A stretch of DNA of 64,000 bases from Bacillus aerolatus (lineage in GTDB: Bacteria > Bacillota > Bacilli > Bacillales > Domibacillaceae): assembly GCF_009183655.1 (NCBI RefSeq), contig NZ_WEIO01000008.1, positions 1-64,000 of the forward strand, in the 5' to 3' direction. How positions within the stretch are numbered: position 1 is the first letter of the stretch; each line of letters opens with the position of its first letter. The translations under genes and the position numbers were made by a program. The notes under the pieces are model-generated. The model was not told the DNA's origin. It saw only the letters and a list, made by a program, of their open reading frames with translations, and ran no database searches. Of this stretch, positions 7,772-15,933 are shown piece after piece.

Positions 7772-9880
7772 TTAGTTGATAGGATTACTTATAAAACAAG
7801 ATTTTTCTAACAGTTCGGCCACATCGTATGTCGCCACTGTTTCTTCCACCTCTTTCGCTTTCGTTCCGTCAGACAGCATCGTCAGACAGTACGGACAGCC
7901 GGAGCTGATGACAGACGGATTAACCGCCAGCGCCTGCTCCGTGCGGGCGACGTTGACGCGATGGCCCGTATCTTCTTCCATCCACATTAAGCCTCCGCCA
8001 GCTCCGCAGCACATGCCGGTTTCGCGGCGGCGTTCCATTTCAACGAGCTTCACACCCGGGATAGATTTCAGGATTTCACGCGGCGGATCGTACACATCGT
8101 TGTAACGGCCGAGATAGCACGAATCGTGGAACGTGATCGTTTCGTTCACCGGATAGTGCGGCTTTAGTCGTCCCTCTTTTAAGAGCTGGTCTAAAAGTTC
8201 GGTGTGGTGATACACTTCTGCGGTGAAGCCCATATCCGGATACTCATTTTTAAAAATGTTGTACGCATGCGGGTCGATTGTGACGATTTTCTTGACGTCG
8301 TTTTTCTCAAATTCCGCGATGTTCGCTGCCGCCAGCTCCTGAAATAAAAACTCATTCCCGAGACGGCGTGGCGTGTCTCCGGAGTTTTTCTCTTTGTTGC
8401 CGAGAATGGCAAATTTCACGCCTGCTTCATTTAGCAATTTCGTAAATGAAAGCGCGATTTTCTGGCTGCGATTGTCAAATGCTCCCATGGAACCGACCCA
8501 CAGCAAGTATTCAAACTCTTCGCCTGCTTTTTTCATTTCTTTTACCGTCGGCACGTGCACATCGTCACGCAGCTCGCGCCAGTTTTCTTTTTCTTTCCGA
8601 TTTAATCCCCACGGATTTCCTTGGCGCTCAATGCTTTGCATCGCACGCTGAGCTTCCGGCTCCACTTTTCCTTCTGTTAATACGAGATAACGGCGTAAGT
8701 CGATGATTTTATCGACGTGCTCATTCATAACCGGACACTGGTCTTCACAGTTGCGACACGTCGTACATGCCCAAATTTCTTCTTCTGTAATAACATCGCC
8801 AATCATGCTCGGGTCGTATAGCCCAGCAGCTGCTTCTGCTTTTCCTTTCTGTACCGCGCCCGCCAGCGCCAGCTGGTTGCCTTGTGTATTTGAGAATGCA
8901 AAAGCTGGCACCCATGGCTGTTTTGATGTGACCGCAGCCCCTGTGTTCGTCAGGTGGTCGCGCAGTTTAACAATAAGATCCATCGGCGACAGCATTTTGC
9001 CTGTACCAGTCGCCGGACACATATTCGTGCAGCGGCCGCATTCTACACAAGCGTAAAAATCGATCATCTGTATTTGAGTGAAATCTTGTATTTTCCCCAC
9101 TCCGAATGACTCCTGAGTTTCATCTTCAAAATCAATCGGTCGGAGTGTACCTGCTTTTTCGAGTCTGTGAAAATAGACGTTAACCGGACCTGCGATTAAA
9201 TGCGCATGTTTAGACTGCGGCACATAGACGAGGAACGTCAGCAGAACGAATAAGTGAACCCACCACATCACATAAAAAAGGGCCGTGACGATCGGTTTTG
9301 AAAGCCCCGCAAAGATAACAGCGACCGTGGATGCCGCTGGTTCCATCCAAGTGAAGTGCACATTCTCTTCATGCCAGATAAGCTCCATGCCGTTTCCGAT
9401 TAAAACAGACAGCATTAATAATCCGATAAAAATCAACACGAGCCCGTTTTTCCAGCCGCGCTTTAAGCGGACGAGCTTTTCCACGTAGCGGCGGTGAAAC
9501 GCCCAGACTACAGCGACGAGAATCAAAAGCGTCACAATTTCCTGGAAAAACTTAAATCCGCCATATAATGGACCAAGCGGCAAATGGGCACCCGGAACAA
9601 TGCCTTTAATAATAAAGTCGACCGCACCAAACTGTACGAGAATAAAGCCGTAGAAAAACAGCACATGAATGATGCCGCTTTTTTTGTCTTTCAATAACTT
9701 CTTCTGCCCAAACACATACACCCAAATATTTTTTAAGCGTTCTTTTACATCATTATTAAACTCTTCTTTTTTGCCGAGCTTAATATATTCATAGCGTGTT
9801 TTAAGCAAATAAATAAACAAATAAATCCCATAAGTAATGACGGCAACCGTTGCAATAAAGTTTAACCAAAGCAAATTCAT
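7772..9880 (-). CDS. fadF: ETF-linked Fe-S oxidoreductase (FadF type)
   Basis: 702 residues. The N-terminal ~230 residues hold about five membrane segments resembling the nitrate reductase gamma/heterodisulfide reductase E subunit. Two 4Fe-4S ferredoxin motifs follow, CVECGRCTNMCP (~280) and CTTCRNCEDQCP (~374). The C-terminal half has two cysteine-rich CCG blocks, one ending in CCGAGGGLMWMEE. The layout equals B. subtilis FadF (YwjF), encoded next to acdA there, which is thought to pass electrons from reduced ETF to the quinone pool. Here it is also in a beta-oxidation locus but on its own sigma-54 promoter (10047-10063). Its stop lies 57 bp before the activator gene. Confidence 0.92.
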   Translation of the reverse strand: MNLLWLNFIATVAVITYGIYLFIYLLKTRYEYIKLGKKEEFNNDVKERLKNIWVYVFGQKKLLKDKKSGIIHVLFFYGFILVQFGAVDFIIKGIVPGAHLPLGPLYGGFKFFQEIVTLLILVAVVWAFHRRYVEKLVRLKRGWKNGLVLIFIGLLMLSVLIGNGMELIWHEENVHFTWMEPAASTVAVIFAGLSKPIVTALFYVMWWVHLFVLLTFLVYVPQSKHAHLIAGPVNVYFHRLEKAGTLRPIDFEDETQESFGVGKIQDFTQIQMIDFYACVECGRCTNMCPATGTGKMLSPMDLIVKLRDHLTNTGAAVTSKQPWVPAFAFSNTQGNQLALAGAVQKGKAEAAAGLYDPSMIGDVITEEEIWACTTCRNCEDQCPVMNEHVDKIIDLRRYLVLTEGKVEPEAQRAMQSIERQGNPWGLNRKEKENWRELRDDVHVPTVKEMKKAGEEFEYLLWVGSMGAFDNRSQKIALSFTKLLNEAGVKFAILGNKEKNSGDTPRRLGNEFLFQELAAANIAEFEKNDVKKIVTIDPHAYNIFKNEYPDMGFTAEVYHHTELLDQLLKEGRLKPHYPVNETITFHDSCYLGRYNDVYDPPREILKSIPGVKLVEMERRRETGMCCGAGGGLMWMEEDTGHRVNVARTEQALAVNPSVISSGCPYCLTMLSDGTKAKEVEETVATYDVAELLEKSCFISNPIN

Positions 9881-9894
9881 GAGATCACTCCTTA

Positions 9895-9990
9895 CTAATA
9901 ATTACAACTTAATAACTTCCGTATTTGTAAAAAATAAAAACAATAGCAACTGCAATAAAAAGCGCAACAGCTAAAAACAAAAAGCGCCAT
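9895..9990 (-). CDS. Candidate micro-ORF in the fadF leader (two competing frames)
   Basis: Between the sigma-54 promoter and fadF there is a strong ribosome binding site (GGAGGTGTGG) followed by an ATG at 9990, giving a 31-residue Cys-rich peptide. A second frame in the same stretch looks more like a real product: from a TTG at 9980 to TAA at 9909 it reads LFLAVALFIAVAIVFIFYKY-GSY, a single hydrophobic helix with a basic/aromatic tail, typical of small membrane subunits. That frame has no ATG and poor RBS spacing (15 nt), so either a frameshift separates RBS and gene or the match is accidental. Its place before a membrane redox protein makes it worth a look. Confidence 0.3.
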   Translation of the reverse strand: MALFVFSCCAFYCSCYCFYFLQIRKLLSCNY

Positions 9991-10046
9991 CCACACCTCC
10001 ATACCCTCTCACTATATGTATTGAAATTACTCGCTATAGTAAAACT

Positions 10047-10063
10047 TGCAATTATCGTGCCAA
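10047..10063 (-). promoter_or_regulatory. Sigma-54 (-24/-12) promoter of fadF
   Basis: The minus strand reads TTGGCAC-GATAA-TTGCA, again a perfect consensus match. It lies about 167 bp before the fadF ATG and upstream of the candidate micro-ORF. Confidence 0.92.
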
Positions 10064-10332
10064 TTAGAGAACAGCGGAGACAACAAAGGTTTTCTCAATC
10101 TTAAATCACCTTCCAGCCGCTTATCATCAGGTACATACGCTTCCCATGGAATAAATCACACAGTGTTTAAAAAGAGTTAAAGAAGCAGGAAAAGCTTTTT
10201 TGATTTATTAATGAATTAATCGATACATTGTTGAATCAATTTAAACTAGTTTTAAAGCAAATTTGCCCTTCCTGACTTCCGCTTTTTTCGATTTATATGA
10301 AAAGGATTGTTTTCACTTATTTAAAAGACATA
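10064..10332. other. Intergenic region without a recognised gene
   Basis: AT-rich spacer between the fadF promoter and the amino-acid ABC operon terminator. It holds the activator palindrome at 10222-10237. On the minus strand at ~10080-10155 a short open stretch (FIPWEAYVPDDKRLEGDLRLRKP) has a protein-like composition but no start, and I could not assign it. Confidence 0.4.
10222..10237. promoter_or_regulatory. Putative upstream activator site for fadF
   Basis: GATACATTGTTGAATC matches the GATTCA-N4-TGAATC palindrome at 5616-5631 with one arm mismatch. It lies about 160 bp upstream of the -24 element, a normal enhancer distance for sigma-54 promoters. Confidence 0.55.
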
Positions 10333-10333
10333 C

Positions 10334-10368
10334 AAAAAAGGTGCCCCAATTTTAAGGACACCTTTTTC
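10334..10368 (-). terminator. Terminator of the amino-acid ABC operon
   Basis: AAAAAGGTG pairs with CACCTTTTT; on the minus strand the stem ends in a T run just after the ATPase stop codon. Confidence 0.85.
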
Positions 10369-10370
10369 AT

Positions 10371-11093
10371 TTAAAGTACTTTGCTTAAAAATGCTTTCGT
10401 ACGTTCGTGCTGCGGATTAGAAAACAGCGCAGCTGGTTCATTTTCTTCCATAATATAGCCATTATCCATAAAGATAACTCGATCACCGACTTCGCGGGCA
10501 AAGCCCATTTCATGAGTAACGACAATCATCGTCATCCCGTCTTTCGCCAGCTGTTTCATGACTTCAAGCACTTCGCCGACCATCTCGGGGTCGAGCGCGG
10601 ATGTCGGTTCGTCAAACAACATAATTTTCGGCTCCATCGCCAGCGCACGCGCAATAGCCACACGTTGCTTTTGACCGCCGGAAAGAGAATCTGGATAAGC
10701 AGACGCTTTTTCAGCCAGGCCTACTTTTTTGAGCAGAGCCAGCGCTTTTTGTTCCGCTTCCTGTTTTTTGACTCCCTTCACGTTAATTGGAGCAAGCGTC
10801 ACATTTTCGAGAATCGTTTTATGCGGAAATAAATTAAAATGCTGGAACACCATGCCGACATTTTTGCGAATTTCATTGATATTCGTTTTTTTATCCGTTA
10901 AATCCTTGCCTGTTACGTATACATGTCCGCCGGTGACCGATTCAAGTAAGTTCAGGCAGCGAATAAACGTCGATTTGCCGGAACCAGACGGGCCGATTAC
11001 TACAACCACTTCCTGCGGTTTCACATCAAGAGAAATGTCTTTCAGCACTTCGTTGTCACCGAACGACTTTTTTAAATGTTTGACGGAGATCAT
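10371..11093 (-). CDS. Polar amino-acid ABC transporter ATP-binding protein
   Basis: 240 residues, standard for the GlnQ/ArtM/TcyC group. Walker [10 protein letters not shown] (~34-42), Q-loop [15 protein letters not shown] signature LSGGQKQR, Walker [13 protein letters not shown] and the switch His in VVTHEMGFA are all intact. It powers import by the permease encoded just upstream. The permease stop and this start overlap by 4 bp (ATGA), which indicates translational coupling. It is the last gene of a three-gene operon closed by the terminator at 10334-10368. The substrate is a polar amino acid (Gln, Arg, His or cystine class); sequence alone does not decide. Confidence 0.95.
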   Translation of the reverse strand: MISVKHLKKSFGDNEVLKDISLDVKPQEVVVVIGPSGSGKSTFIRCLNLLESVTGGHVYVTGKDLTDKKTNINEIRKNVGMVFQHFNLFPHKTILENVTLAPINVKGVKKQEAEQKALALLKKVGLAEKASAYPDSLSGGQKQRVAIARALAMEPKIMLFDEPTSALDPEMVGEVLEVMKQLAKDGMTMIVVTHEMGFAREVGDRVIFMDNGYIMEENEPAALFSNPQHERTKAFLSKVL

Positions 11094-11746
11094 TCTGTTT
11101 TCATTCTCCTTTCAATGTAATTCATTAAATAGGTCAGTGACAAAGTTAACATGAGGTAAATAACCGCTACAGTAATGTAAGGTTCCCACACTCTGATATA
11201 CTGCCCCTGAGCCGCGCGCCCCCAGTACATTAATTCCGGTGCCGCAATGATGGCAGCAAGTGAGGAATCCTTTAACAATACGATAAACTCGTTGCCGAGC
11301 GGCGGGATCATCCGCTTTACTGCTTGCGGCAAAATAACGAGCTTCATCGCCTGAATGTGGCTCATGCCGAGTGACCGGGCTGCTTCCATTTGTCCTTTAT
11401 CGATCGATTGAATCCCGGCGCGGAATATTTCCGCGATGTAGGCGGCTGCATTTAGTGAGAGTGCAATAATTGCTGACACAATCGGATTTGATGGCGACAT
11501 GAACAGCGGCACTACTCCGAAGTGAATAAGTAAAATTTGCACGAGAAGCGGCGTGCCCCGGAAAATGTTCACATACCAGACAAACGGAAAACGAATCCAT
11601 GCGTTCGTTGACATTTTACCCAACCCGATGATCAATCCAAGAATGAGACCGATAAAAATCCCGGCTAATGACAGCCCGAGCGTTAAGAGCGTTCCTTTAA
11701 TAAAAAACGGCATATAATCTACGATAATGTCTGTCCGAAAATCCAT
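11090..11746 (-). CDS. Polar amino-acid ABC transporter permease
   Basis: 218 residues from the ATG at 11746. An upstream ATG eight codons earlier is in frame but its codons contain the AAAGGAGGAG ribosome binding site, so the later start is preferred. There are about five membrane segments and the HisMQ-family EAA loop ([22 protein letters not shown]), which docks on the ATPase. The N-terminus ([22 protein letters not shown]) is typical of the family. It works with the lipoprotein at 11823-12650 and the ATPase at 10371-11093. A strong hairpin separates it from the binding-protein gene. Confidence 0.94.
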   Translation of the reverse strand: MDFRTDIIVDYMPFFIKGTLLTLGLSLAGIFIGLILGLIIGLGKMSTNAWIRFPFVWYVNIFRGTPLLVQILLIHFGVVPLFMSPSNPIVSAIIALSLNAAAYIAEIFRAGIQSIDKGQMEAARSLGMSHIQAMKLVILPQAVKRMIPPLGNEFIVLLKDSSLAAIIAAPELMYWGRAAQGQYIRVWEPYITVAVIYLMLTLSLTYLMNYIERRMKTE

Positions 11747-11768
11747 TGCAACTCCTCCTTTCTGAAGC

Positions 11769-11818
11769 AAAAACGGCTGTCCACAGGCTCAAGCCTGAAA
11801 TGGACAGCCGTTTTTTTC
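11769..11818 (-). terminator. Intra-operon hairpin between binding protein and permease
   Basis: AAACGGCTGTCCA pairs with TGGACAGCCGTTT, with an inner CAGGCT/AGCCTG stem. It sits right after the binding-protein stop. Such hairpins usually act as partial terminators or mRNA stabilisers and give more binding protein than permease. Confidence 0.85.
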
Positions 11819-11822
11819 TTTC

Positions 11823-12650
11823 TTATTGTTTGGCCGCTTCTTTCAACGATTCTAATTTTGGCTCTTCATTAAACCATTTTTTATAAATTTCTGCGTATTT
11901 GCCGTTATCATATAACTCGTTAAGTGCTTTGTCGAAATCGTCTTTATATTCGCTGCCTTTCGGGAAAACGATGCCGTAATATTCCGGTTTGAAATTCTTA
12001 TCATCTCCGACAGTTTCGACGCCGCTGTCCGGATTGTTTTTCACATACTCTAAGGCAACTGCGATGTCAGTGACAACCGCTTCCACATCTCCGCTTTGAA
12101 GAGCTTGAAACATTAAAGCAGCTGTTTCATACTTGGAAATAGCTGAAGAGTTTTGGCCAACGACTGCCTCAGCTGCAAATTGACCGGTTGTTCCATTTTG
12201 AACGCCAATTTTCTTTCCTTTTAAGTCTTCAGCACCAGTCATTTTTGTTCCTTCTTTAAAAGCGATCATACTTGTTGATTCAAAATAAGGTGCAGAAAAG
12301 TCGTATGATTTCTTGCGCTCCTCATTAATTGTGACACCTGACATGCCGATGTCGAGCTGCTTGCTTTGCAGTCCAGCAAACATCGCATCCCAGCCGGTAT
12401 TTTCAATGTTCACTTCATAACCAGCTTCTTCCGCTGCTGCATTTAACAAATCGACATCAAATCCGCTTACTTGCCCTTTGTCCATAAATTCAAACGGAGC
12501 AAAAGTTGCTTCTGTTCCTACTTGCAATACTTTCTTTTCTTCCGAACTTTCTTTTCCGGCGGAATCTTCCTGACCTGCTCCGCACGCGGACAAAAGTAAG
12601 GCACATCCGGCAGCCATCGCAATAAATGATTTTTTGAATGAAATAGTCAT
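11823..12650 (-). CDS. Amino-acid ABC transporter substrate-binding lipoprotein
   Basis: 275 residues with a lipoprotein signal peptide: basic MTISFKK, hydrophobic core and lipobox LSAC with the lipidated Cys at 23. A short Glu/Lys/Ser-rich linker follows. The mature part is a family 3 solute-binding protein: VGTEATFAPFEF, GFDVDLLNAAAEEAG, DIGMSGVTINEERKKSYDFSAPYF and the GVQNGTTGQFAAE hinge. It captures the amino acid outside the membrane and is anchored to the cell surface. It is first in the operon, after an AT-rich 220-bp upstream region. Closest in layout to GlnH/ArtP-type proteins. Confidence 0.95.
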   Translation of the reverse strand: MTISFKKSFIAMAAGCALLLSACGAGQEDSAGKESSEEKKVLQVGTEATFAPFEFMDKGQVSGFDVDLLNAAAEEAGYEVNIENTGWDAMFAGLQSKQLDIGMSGVTINEERKKSYDFSAPYFESTSMIAFKEGTKMTGAEDLKGKKIGVQNGTTGQFAAEAVVGQNSSAISKYETAALMFQALQSGDVEAVVTDIAVALEYVKNNPDSGVETVGDDKNFKPEYYGIVFPKGSEYKDDFDKALNELYDNGKYAEIYKKWFNEEPKLESLKEAAKQ

Positions 12651-12877
12651 GTTGCCAACCCCTCTGTATAATTTTTGTATATCTCATCTACTTGTATCGA
12701 TAAAAAATGATAAAGGTTTTGCTAGTCTATATTTCACTTTTCCTAGTAAAATAATATACTCTACAATAATATTTTTCAATCTTTTTTCATATTTTTTTAT
12801 TTTTAATGGTTATATTAACACATTTACATGCATTTCTATTCATTTTATCTCAATTATGATAATATAATAAAAATAAA
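12651..12877. other. AT-rich intergenic region upstream of the ABC operon
   Basis: No gene. It probably holds the promoter of the binding-protein gene, but I could not single out a convincing -35/-10 pair in this very AT-rich stretch. Confidence 0.4.
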
Positions 12878-12989
12878 GAGTTGGCGAGACAACCGAAAAG
12901 TGTTTTCATCGGTGTATTGTCTCAATTCGTTGTGATGCCGCTGCTTGCCTATGCTTTGGCAAAAGGGCTGCAGCTGCCGCCTGAAGTAA
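12878..12989 (+). pseudogene. Fragment of a bile acid:sodium symporter-family gene
   Basis: One frame reads LARQPKSVFIGVLSQFVVMP and then LLAYALAKGLQLPPEV, which matches the conserved helix 2-3 region of BASS-family transporters (the R-x-P-K-x-x-x-x-G-x-x-x-Q-F-x-x-M-P-L pattern). There is no start codon, and about 37 codons in it runs straight into a terminator hairpin. It is therefore a relic of a ~320-residue gene. I see no other piece of it nearby. Confidence 0.65.
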
Positions 12990-12990
12990 C

Positions 12991-13034
12991 AAAAAAACCT
13001 GTAACTTTTTCTTTTGAAAAGTTACAGGTTTTTC
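12991..13034. terminator. Bidirectional terminator-type hairpin
   Basis: AAAAACCTGTAACTTTT pairs with AAAAGTTACAGGTTTTT, giving a 17-bp perfect stem with A/T tails on both sides. It may close the alkD transcript (minus strand). Confidence 0.8.
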
Positions 13035-13145
13035 GTCTAGAGTGAACAGTTTAAATTGAACGATATAATTCGAGAATAGCTGATAAATTTTAAAAACGAT
13101 CGATAAATTACTATTTTCCGCGGGAACTTTACTGTTCACCATTCT

Positions 13146-13856
13146 TCAGCAAATACATGTTTTTCTTTTCTTCCCGACAGCTTGGCGGTCTTCCACTTTT
13201 TTAATGTAATCAGAAGCGAGTGGTACTTTGCAAGCTGTTTGTCCCACATCTACATGCACTTTCCCAATAACTTCTGCCACTCTTTTCGCCTCTTCATGAA
13301 GAGGCAAGTAGTAGGCACCGACACAAATAACAAAATTATTCATCACATAGCGGACACGGTTCTTTTCTTCATGCACTGTGCGTTCCACTCTTTTTAATAG
13401 CGCAGCAATCTCCTCTTTGTCTATTTGTTCGTCAAGTGTAATCGATAAATAATTGCTGTACGTACTCCAGCCGGCAACAGCGGTCATTTCATTGTCTGAT
13501 TCTATCCACCCACGGGCGAGTTCGAGCGCAAAAGGCGATTCTGCTGCTGCCTGGGCCACTGTATATTCACTAATCATATACCAGTAAGCGCCCTGCACCC
13601 ATTCTTCCAGCTTCTCTTTTGTCATCGTTTTCGGGTTGACGCAAAGACCGGCCAGATACATTGCATCGCTATTGCCTGAAGCATAAAGCTCGTAGACAAG
13701 CTCCTGGTCCTTTTTAACTTGTTTCACAAAATGTTTCTTTAAGTCTCCCACTTTCACACCGAAAAATGGTTCTGCCGCTCCGTGCCTTAAAAACGTATTT
13801 TTTGTCTGTTCACTGCCGTATTCCGCAAGTTTTTCCATGACTTCTTTATACATCAT
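13146..13856 (-). CDS. AlkD-like DNA alkylation repair / HEAT-repeat protein
   Basis: 236 residues from the ATG at 13856; the AGGAGG site lies 9 nt before it, and a GTG three nt earlier is an alternative. The sequence contains the AlkD-family opening (NTFLRHGAAEPFFGVKVGDLKKHFVK), in which Gly-Val-x-x-x-x-L leads the first helical repeat, and then HEAT-like helices (NSDAMYLAGLCVNPKTMT, YVAQ-like SEYTVAQAAAES). AlkD glycosylases excise 3- and 7-alkylpurines. This protein belongs to the more divergent YhaZ/DUF-like branch, so glycosylase activity is not certain. It stands alone, flanked by mobile-element debris. Confidence 0.78.
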   Translation of the reverse strand: MMYKEVMEKLAEYGSEQTKNTFLRHGAAEPFFGVKVGDLKKHFVKQVKKDQELVYELYASGNSDAMYLAGLCVNPKTMTKEKLEEWVQGAYWYMISEYTVAQAAAESPFALELARGWIESDNEMTAVAGWSTYSNYLSITLDEQIDKEEIAALLKRVERTVHEEKNRVRYVMNNFVICVGAYYLPLHEEAKRVAEVIGKVHVDVGQTACKVPLASDYIKKVEDRQAVGKKRKTCIC

Positions 13857-13895
13857 CACATGCAGCCTCCTGTTCAAAAGTAAGTGTTAAAGATG

Positions 13896-14027
13896 TTATA
13901 CCACAACGATGAAAACGAGGGCTGCTTCCATCTTACGGATTAAATGGTTCTGTGGAACAAGCTGGTCTAAAGCAACCATCTCAAGTTGGTCCCGTTGGAT
14001 TGGATTGTTTTTCGAAAGCATCTTCAT
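13896..14027 (-). pseudogene. IS1182-family transposase remnant (N-terminus only)
   Basis: The minus strand encodes MKMLSKNNPIQRDQLEMVAL followed by DQLVPQNHLIRKMEAAL, the very conserved N-terminus of IS1182-family DDE transposases, with its own GAGGTG ribosome binding site. It is cut off after about 38 residues of a normal ~450 and ends in an unrelated VFIVVV tail. No terminal inverted repeats were found. Confidence 0.75.
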
Positions 14028-14100
14028 CACCTCAAGCGTTATATATCTATTTATTTTAAAACAGGCCTGGTTGTACGGCTACCCTAACTTTGTAAACCCT

Positions 14101-14231
14101 GTTGATTGGAGTGGAAGGCGCGAAGACTCCTGCGGGATCAGCGGGACAGGTGAGACCCCGCAGGAGCTTTTGCGACGAGGAGGCTCACCGCCCGCCCCGC
14201 GGAAAGCGAAGCGCCTAGAATGGAAATCAAC
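14101..14231. repeat. GC-rich Bacillus intergenic repeat with terminal inverted repeats
   Basis: The block opens with GTTGATTGGAGTGGAAGGCGC and closes with the matching GCGCCT-GAATGGAAATCAAC. It contains ACTCCTGCGGGA, GTGAGACCCCGCAGGAG and GAGGAGGCTCACCGCCCGCC. This is a repeat I recognise from many Bacillus genomes. Its G+C is far above the surroundings and it folds into several stems. It lies next to the IS1182 remnant, so this intergenic gap is an insertion-prone site. Confidence 0.82.
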
Positions 14232-14254
14232 AGACCCCATCCACAAGCGAAATA

Positions 14255-14302
14255 AAAAAGACTGTAGACACTCGATTTTCATCGAGTTTGTCTACAGTCT
14301 GA
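14255..14302 (-). terminator. Distal terminator of the mtl genes
   Basis: AGACTGTAGACA-CTCGAT pairs with ATCGAG-TGTCTACAGTCT; on the minus strand the stem is followed by TTTTTT. It is the second of two hairpins after mtlD. Confidence 0.82.
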
Positions 14303-14327
14303 AAGAAACCGCTCGGAGCGGTTTCTT
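14303..14327 (-). terminator. Proximal hairpin after mtlD
   Basis: GAAACCGCTC pairs with GAGCGGTTTC immediately after the mtlD stop. It has T-rich flanks on both sides. Confidence 0.75.
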
Positions 14328-14332
14328 TTTAA

Positions 14333-15493
14333 TTAAATACCTTTAGTCTCAAGCTCTTCATACTGCTTCACCACTTCATTGAAAAGAGAAGTGCCCTGCG
14401 ACAAACCGGTCAATGCTTCAATCGTTGCCTGCAAGCCGTCTTGGTGAATCATTTCCTGTAATTTTGCCGCTTCCGGATCTTGCGGATAATCGTACTGCAA
14501 AGCAGCCGCAATGCTTTTCGCTAAGTGGATCGGTGTTTCGCCAATTAACTTTTCATACTGTTTCGCCGGGCTGACGAGGCGGTCATTTGCACCGAGTTTG
14601 CGGATCGGTGACCGCCCAACACGTGTCACTTCATCAGTAATAAATGGATTCGCAAAGCGGCCGATAATTTTTTTAATATATTGCTCATGTTCTTCTTCAT
14701 TAAACGGATATTTAGCGACGAGGAATTTCCCCGTTTCCTGTAATGTTTGTTTAATGAGCGACTCAATCTGATCATTGGCCAGAGCTTCATTGATCGTTTT
14801 CGCCCCAGCGAGATAACCGAAATAAGAAGCGACTGCATGCCCAGTATTCACAGTAAAAAGTTTTCTTTCAATGTATGGCGTTAAATCATCAACAAACGTG
14901 ATGCCTTTTACAGGCGGCTTACCGCCGGCTATCTTTGTTTCATCTACAGCCCATTCGTAAAATGGTTCTACTTTGACCATCAATTTATCTTCATTTGACT
15001 GATTCGGAACAATGCGATCCACTGCCGCATCCGGAAATCCAAAGAGCGAGTCAAAAAAATCTTTCTCGGCTGTGCTGACTTTTTCATACACTTTTTCTTT
15101 TAATAATGTACTGCCGCCAATCATGTTTTCACAGGCAATAATGTTCAGCGGCCGCCCTGATTGCGTGAGACGTTTTCTCAGTCCTTCAGCGATCAAACCG
15201 GAAATGTGCGGCAATATGTTAGGCCCGACTGCCGCCGTGACGAGGTCCGCTTCTGCAATGGCATCTATCACTTGGTCAGGGTTCAGTGCACTGTTGATGG
15301 CACGAACATTTTGCACAATCAGTTCCTCTTGTGACTCATCTGCCAGTACGACGCGGTATTCTCGCTTTTCGTTCAATACATCCACTAGCTCACTGTTAAC
15401 ATCGACGAAGCACGTATGAAATCCTGATTGGTATAATAAGCTGCCGATAAAACCGCGGCCAATGTTACCTGCTCCAAAGTGAACAGCCTGCAT
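14333..15493 (-). CDS. mtlD: Mannitol-1-phosphate 5-dehydrogenase
   Basis: 386 residues, standard length. The N-terminal NAD-binding motif is HFGAGNIGRGFIG (5-17). The catalytic region carries the KRKLFTVNTGHA-like segment (ERKLFTVNTGHAVASYFGY) with the active-site Lys/Asn/His of the polyol-specific long-chain dehydrogenase family. It converts imported mannitol-1-phosphate to fructose-6-phosphate. It is the last gene of mtlR-mtlF-mtlD, one nt after the mtlF stop, and is followed by two hairpins. Confidence 0.97.
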   Translation of the reverse strand: MQAVHFGAGNIGRGFIGSLLYQSGFHTCFVDVNSELVDVLNEKREYRVVLADESQEELIVQNVRAINSALNPDQVIDAIAEADLVTAAVGPNILPHISGLIAEGLRKRLTQSGRPLNIIACENMIGGSTLLKEKVYEKVSTAEKDFFDSLFGFPDAAVDRIVPNQSNEDKLMVKVEPFYEWAVDETKIAGGKPPVKGITFVDDLTPYIERKLFTVNTGHAVASYFGYLAGAKTINEALANDQIESLIKQTLQETGKFLVAKYPFNEEEHEQYIKKIIGRFANPFITDEVTRVGRSPIRKLGANDRLVSPAKQYEKLIGETPIHLAKSIAAALQYDYPQDPEAAKLQEMIHQDGLQATIEALTGLSQGTSLFNEVVKQYEELETKGI

Positions 15494-15494
15494 A

Positions 15495-15932
15495 TTAATT
15501 CACTCCTTCAAAAAAGGACAATACTTCCTCTTTAGAAGAAGCGCCGACAATGCCTAGAACATTCTCTTCTTCTGAGCAGACAATAGCAATTTTTGAAAGA
15601 ATCTCTAAATGTTCATCTCCTTTGCCGGCAATGCCGATTAAGAGCTTCACGATGTTGCCGCTGCCAAAATCCACTCCGTCTGGTACTTGAATGATGGCGA
15701 TACCGGAATTCTTCACTTCTGTTTTCGCGTCTTCCGTTCCATGGGGAATAGCGACAAAGTTACCCATATACGTTGTAGTTAATTGCTCGCGCTCAAGCAT
15801 TTTTTCAATATACTCCGGATTGACATATCCTTTATCCACAAGCACTTGGCCAGTTAATTGGATCGCTTCTTCTTTCGTAGATACAGATTCGTTCAAAATA
15901 ATATTTTCAGCTGATAAAATTGGTAATGACAT
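15495..15932 (-). CDS. mtlF: PTS mannitol-specific EIIA component
   Basis: 145 residues from the ATG at 15932 (GAGGAG site 8 nt upstream; an in-frame GTG three codons earlier is too close to it). The phosphorylation-site His lies in FVAIPHGTEDAK (near residue 62 here), as in MtlF/MtlA EIIA domains. It accepts phosphate from HPr (21973-22236) and passes it to EIIB of MtlA. B. subtilis also has a separate MtlF. It lies directly between mtlR and mtlD in one transcript. Confidence 0.96.
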   Translation of the reverse strand: MSLPILSAENIILNESVSTKEEAIQLTGQVLVDKGYVNPEYIEKMLEREQLTTTYMGNFVAIPHGTEDAKTEVKNSGIAIIQVPDGVDFGSGNIVKLLIGIAGKGDEHLEILSKIAIVCSEEENVLGIVGASSKEEVLSFFEGVN

Positions 15933-15933
15933 A

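Noticed and set aside
12906-13142. 78-codon minus-strand frame
   Set aside because: It runs through a terminator hairpin and antisense to the symporter fragment; composition is not protein-like.
13909-14346. 145-codon plus-strand frame
   Set aside because: It crosses the IS1182 relic antisense, the GC-rich repeat and the mtl terminators.
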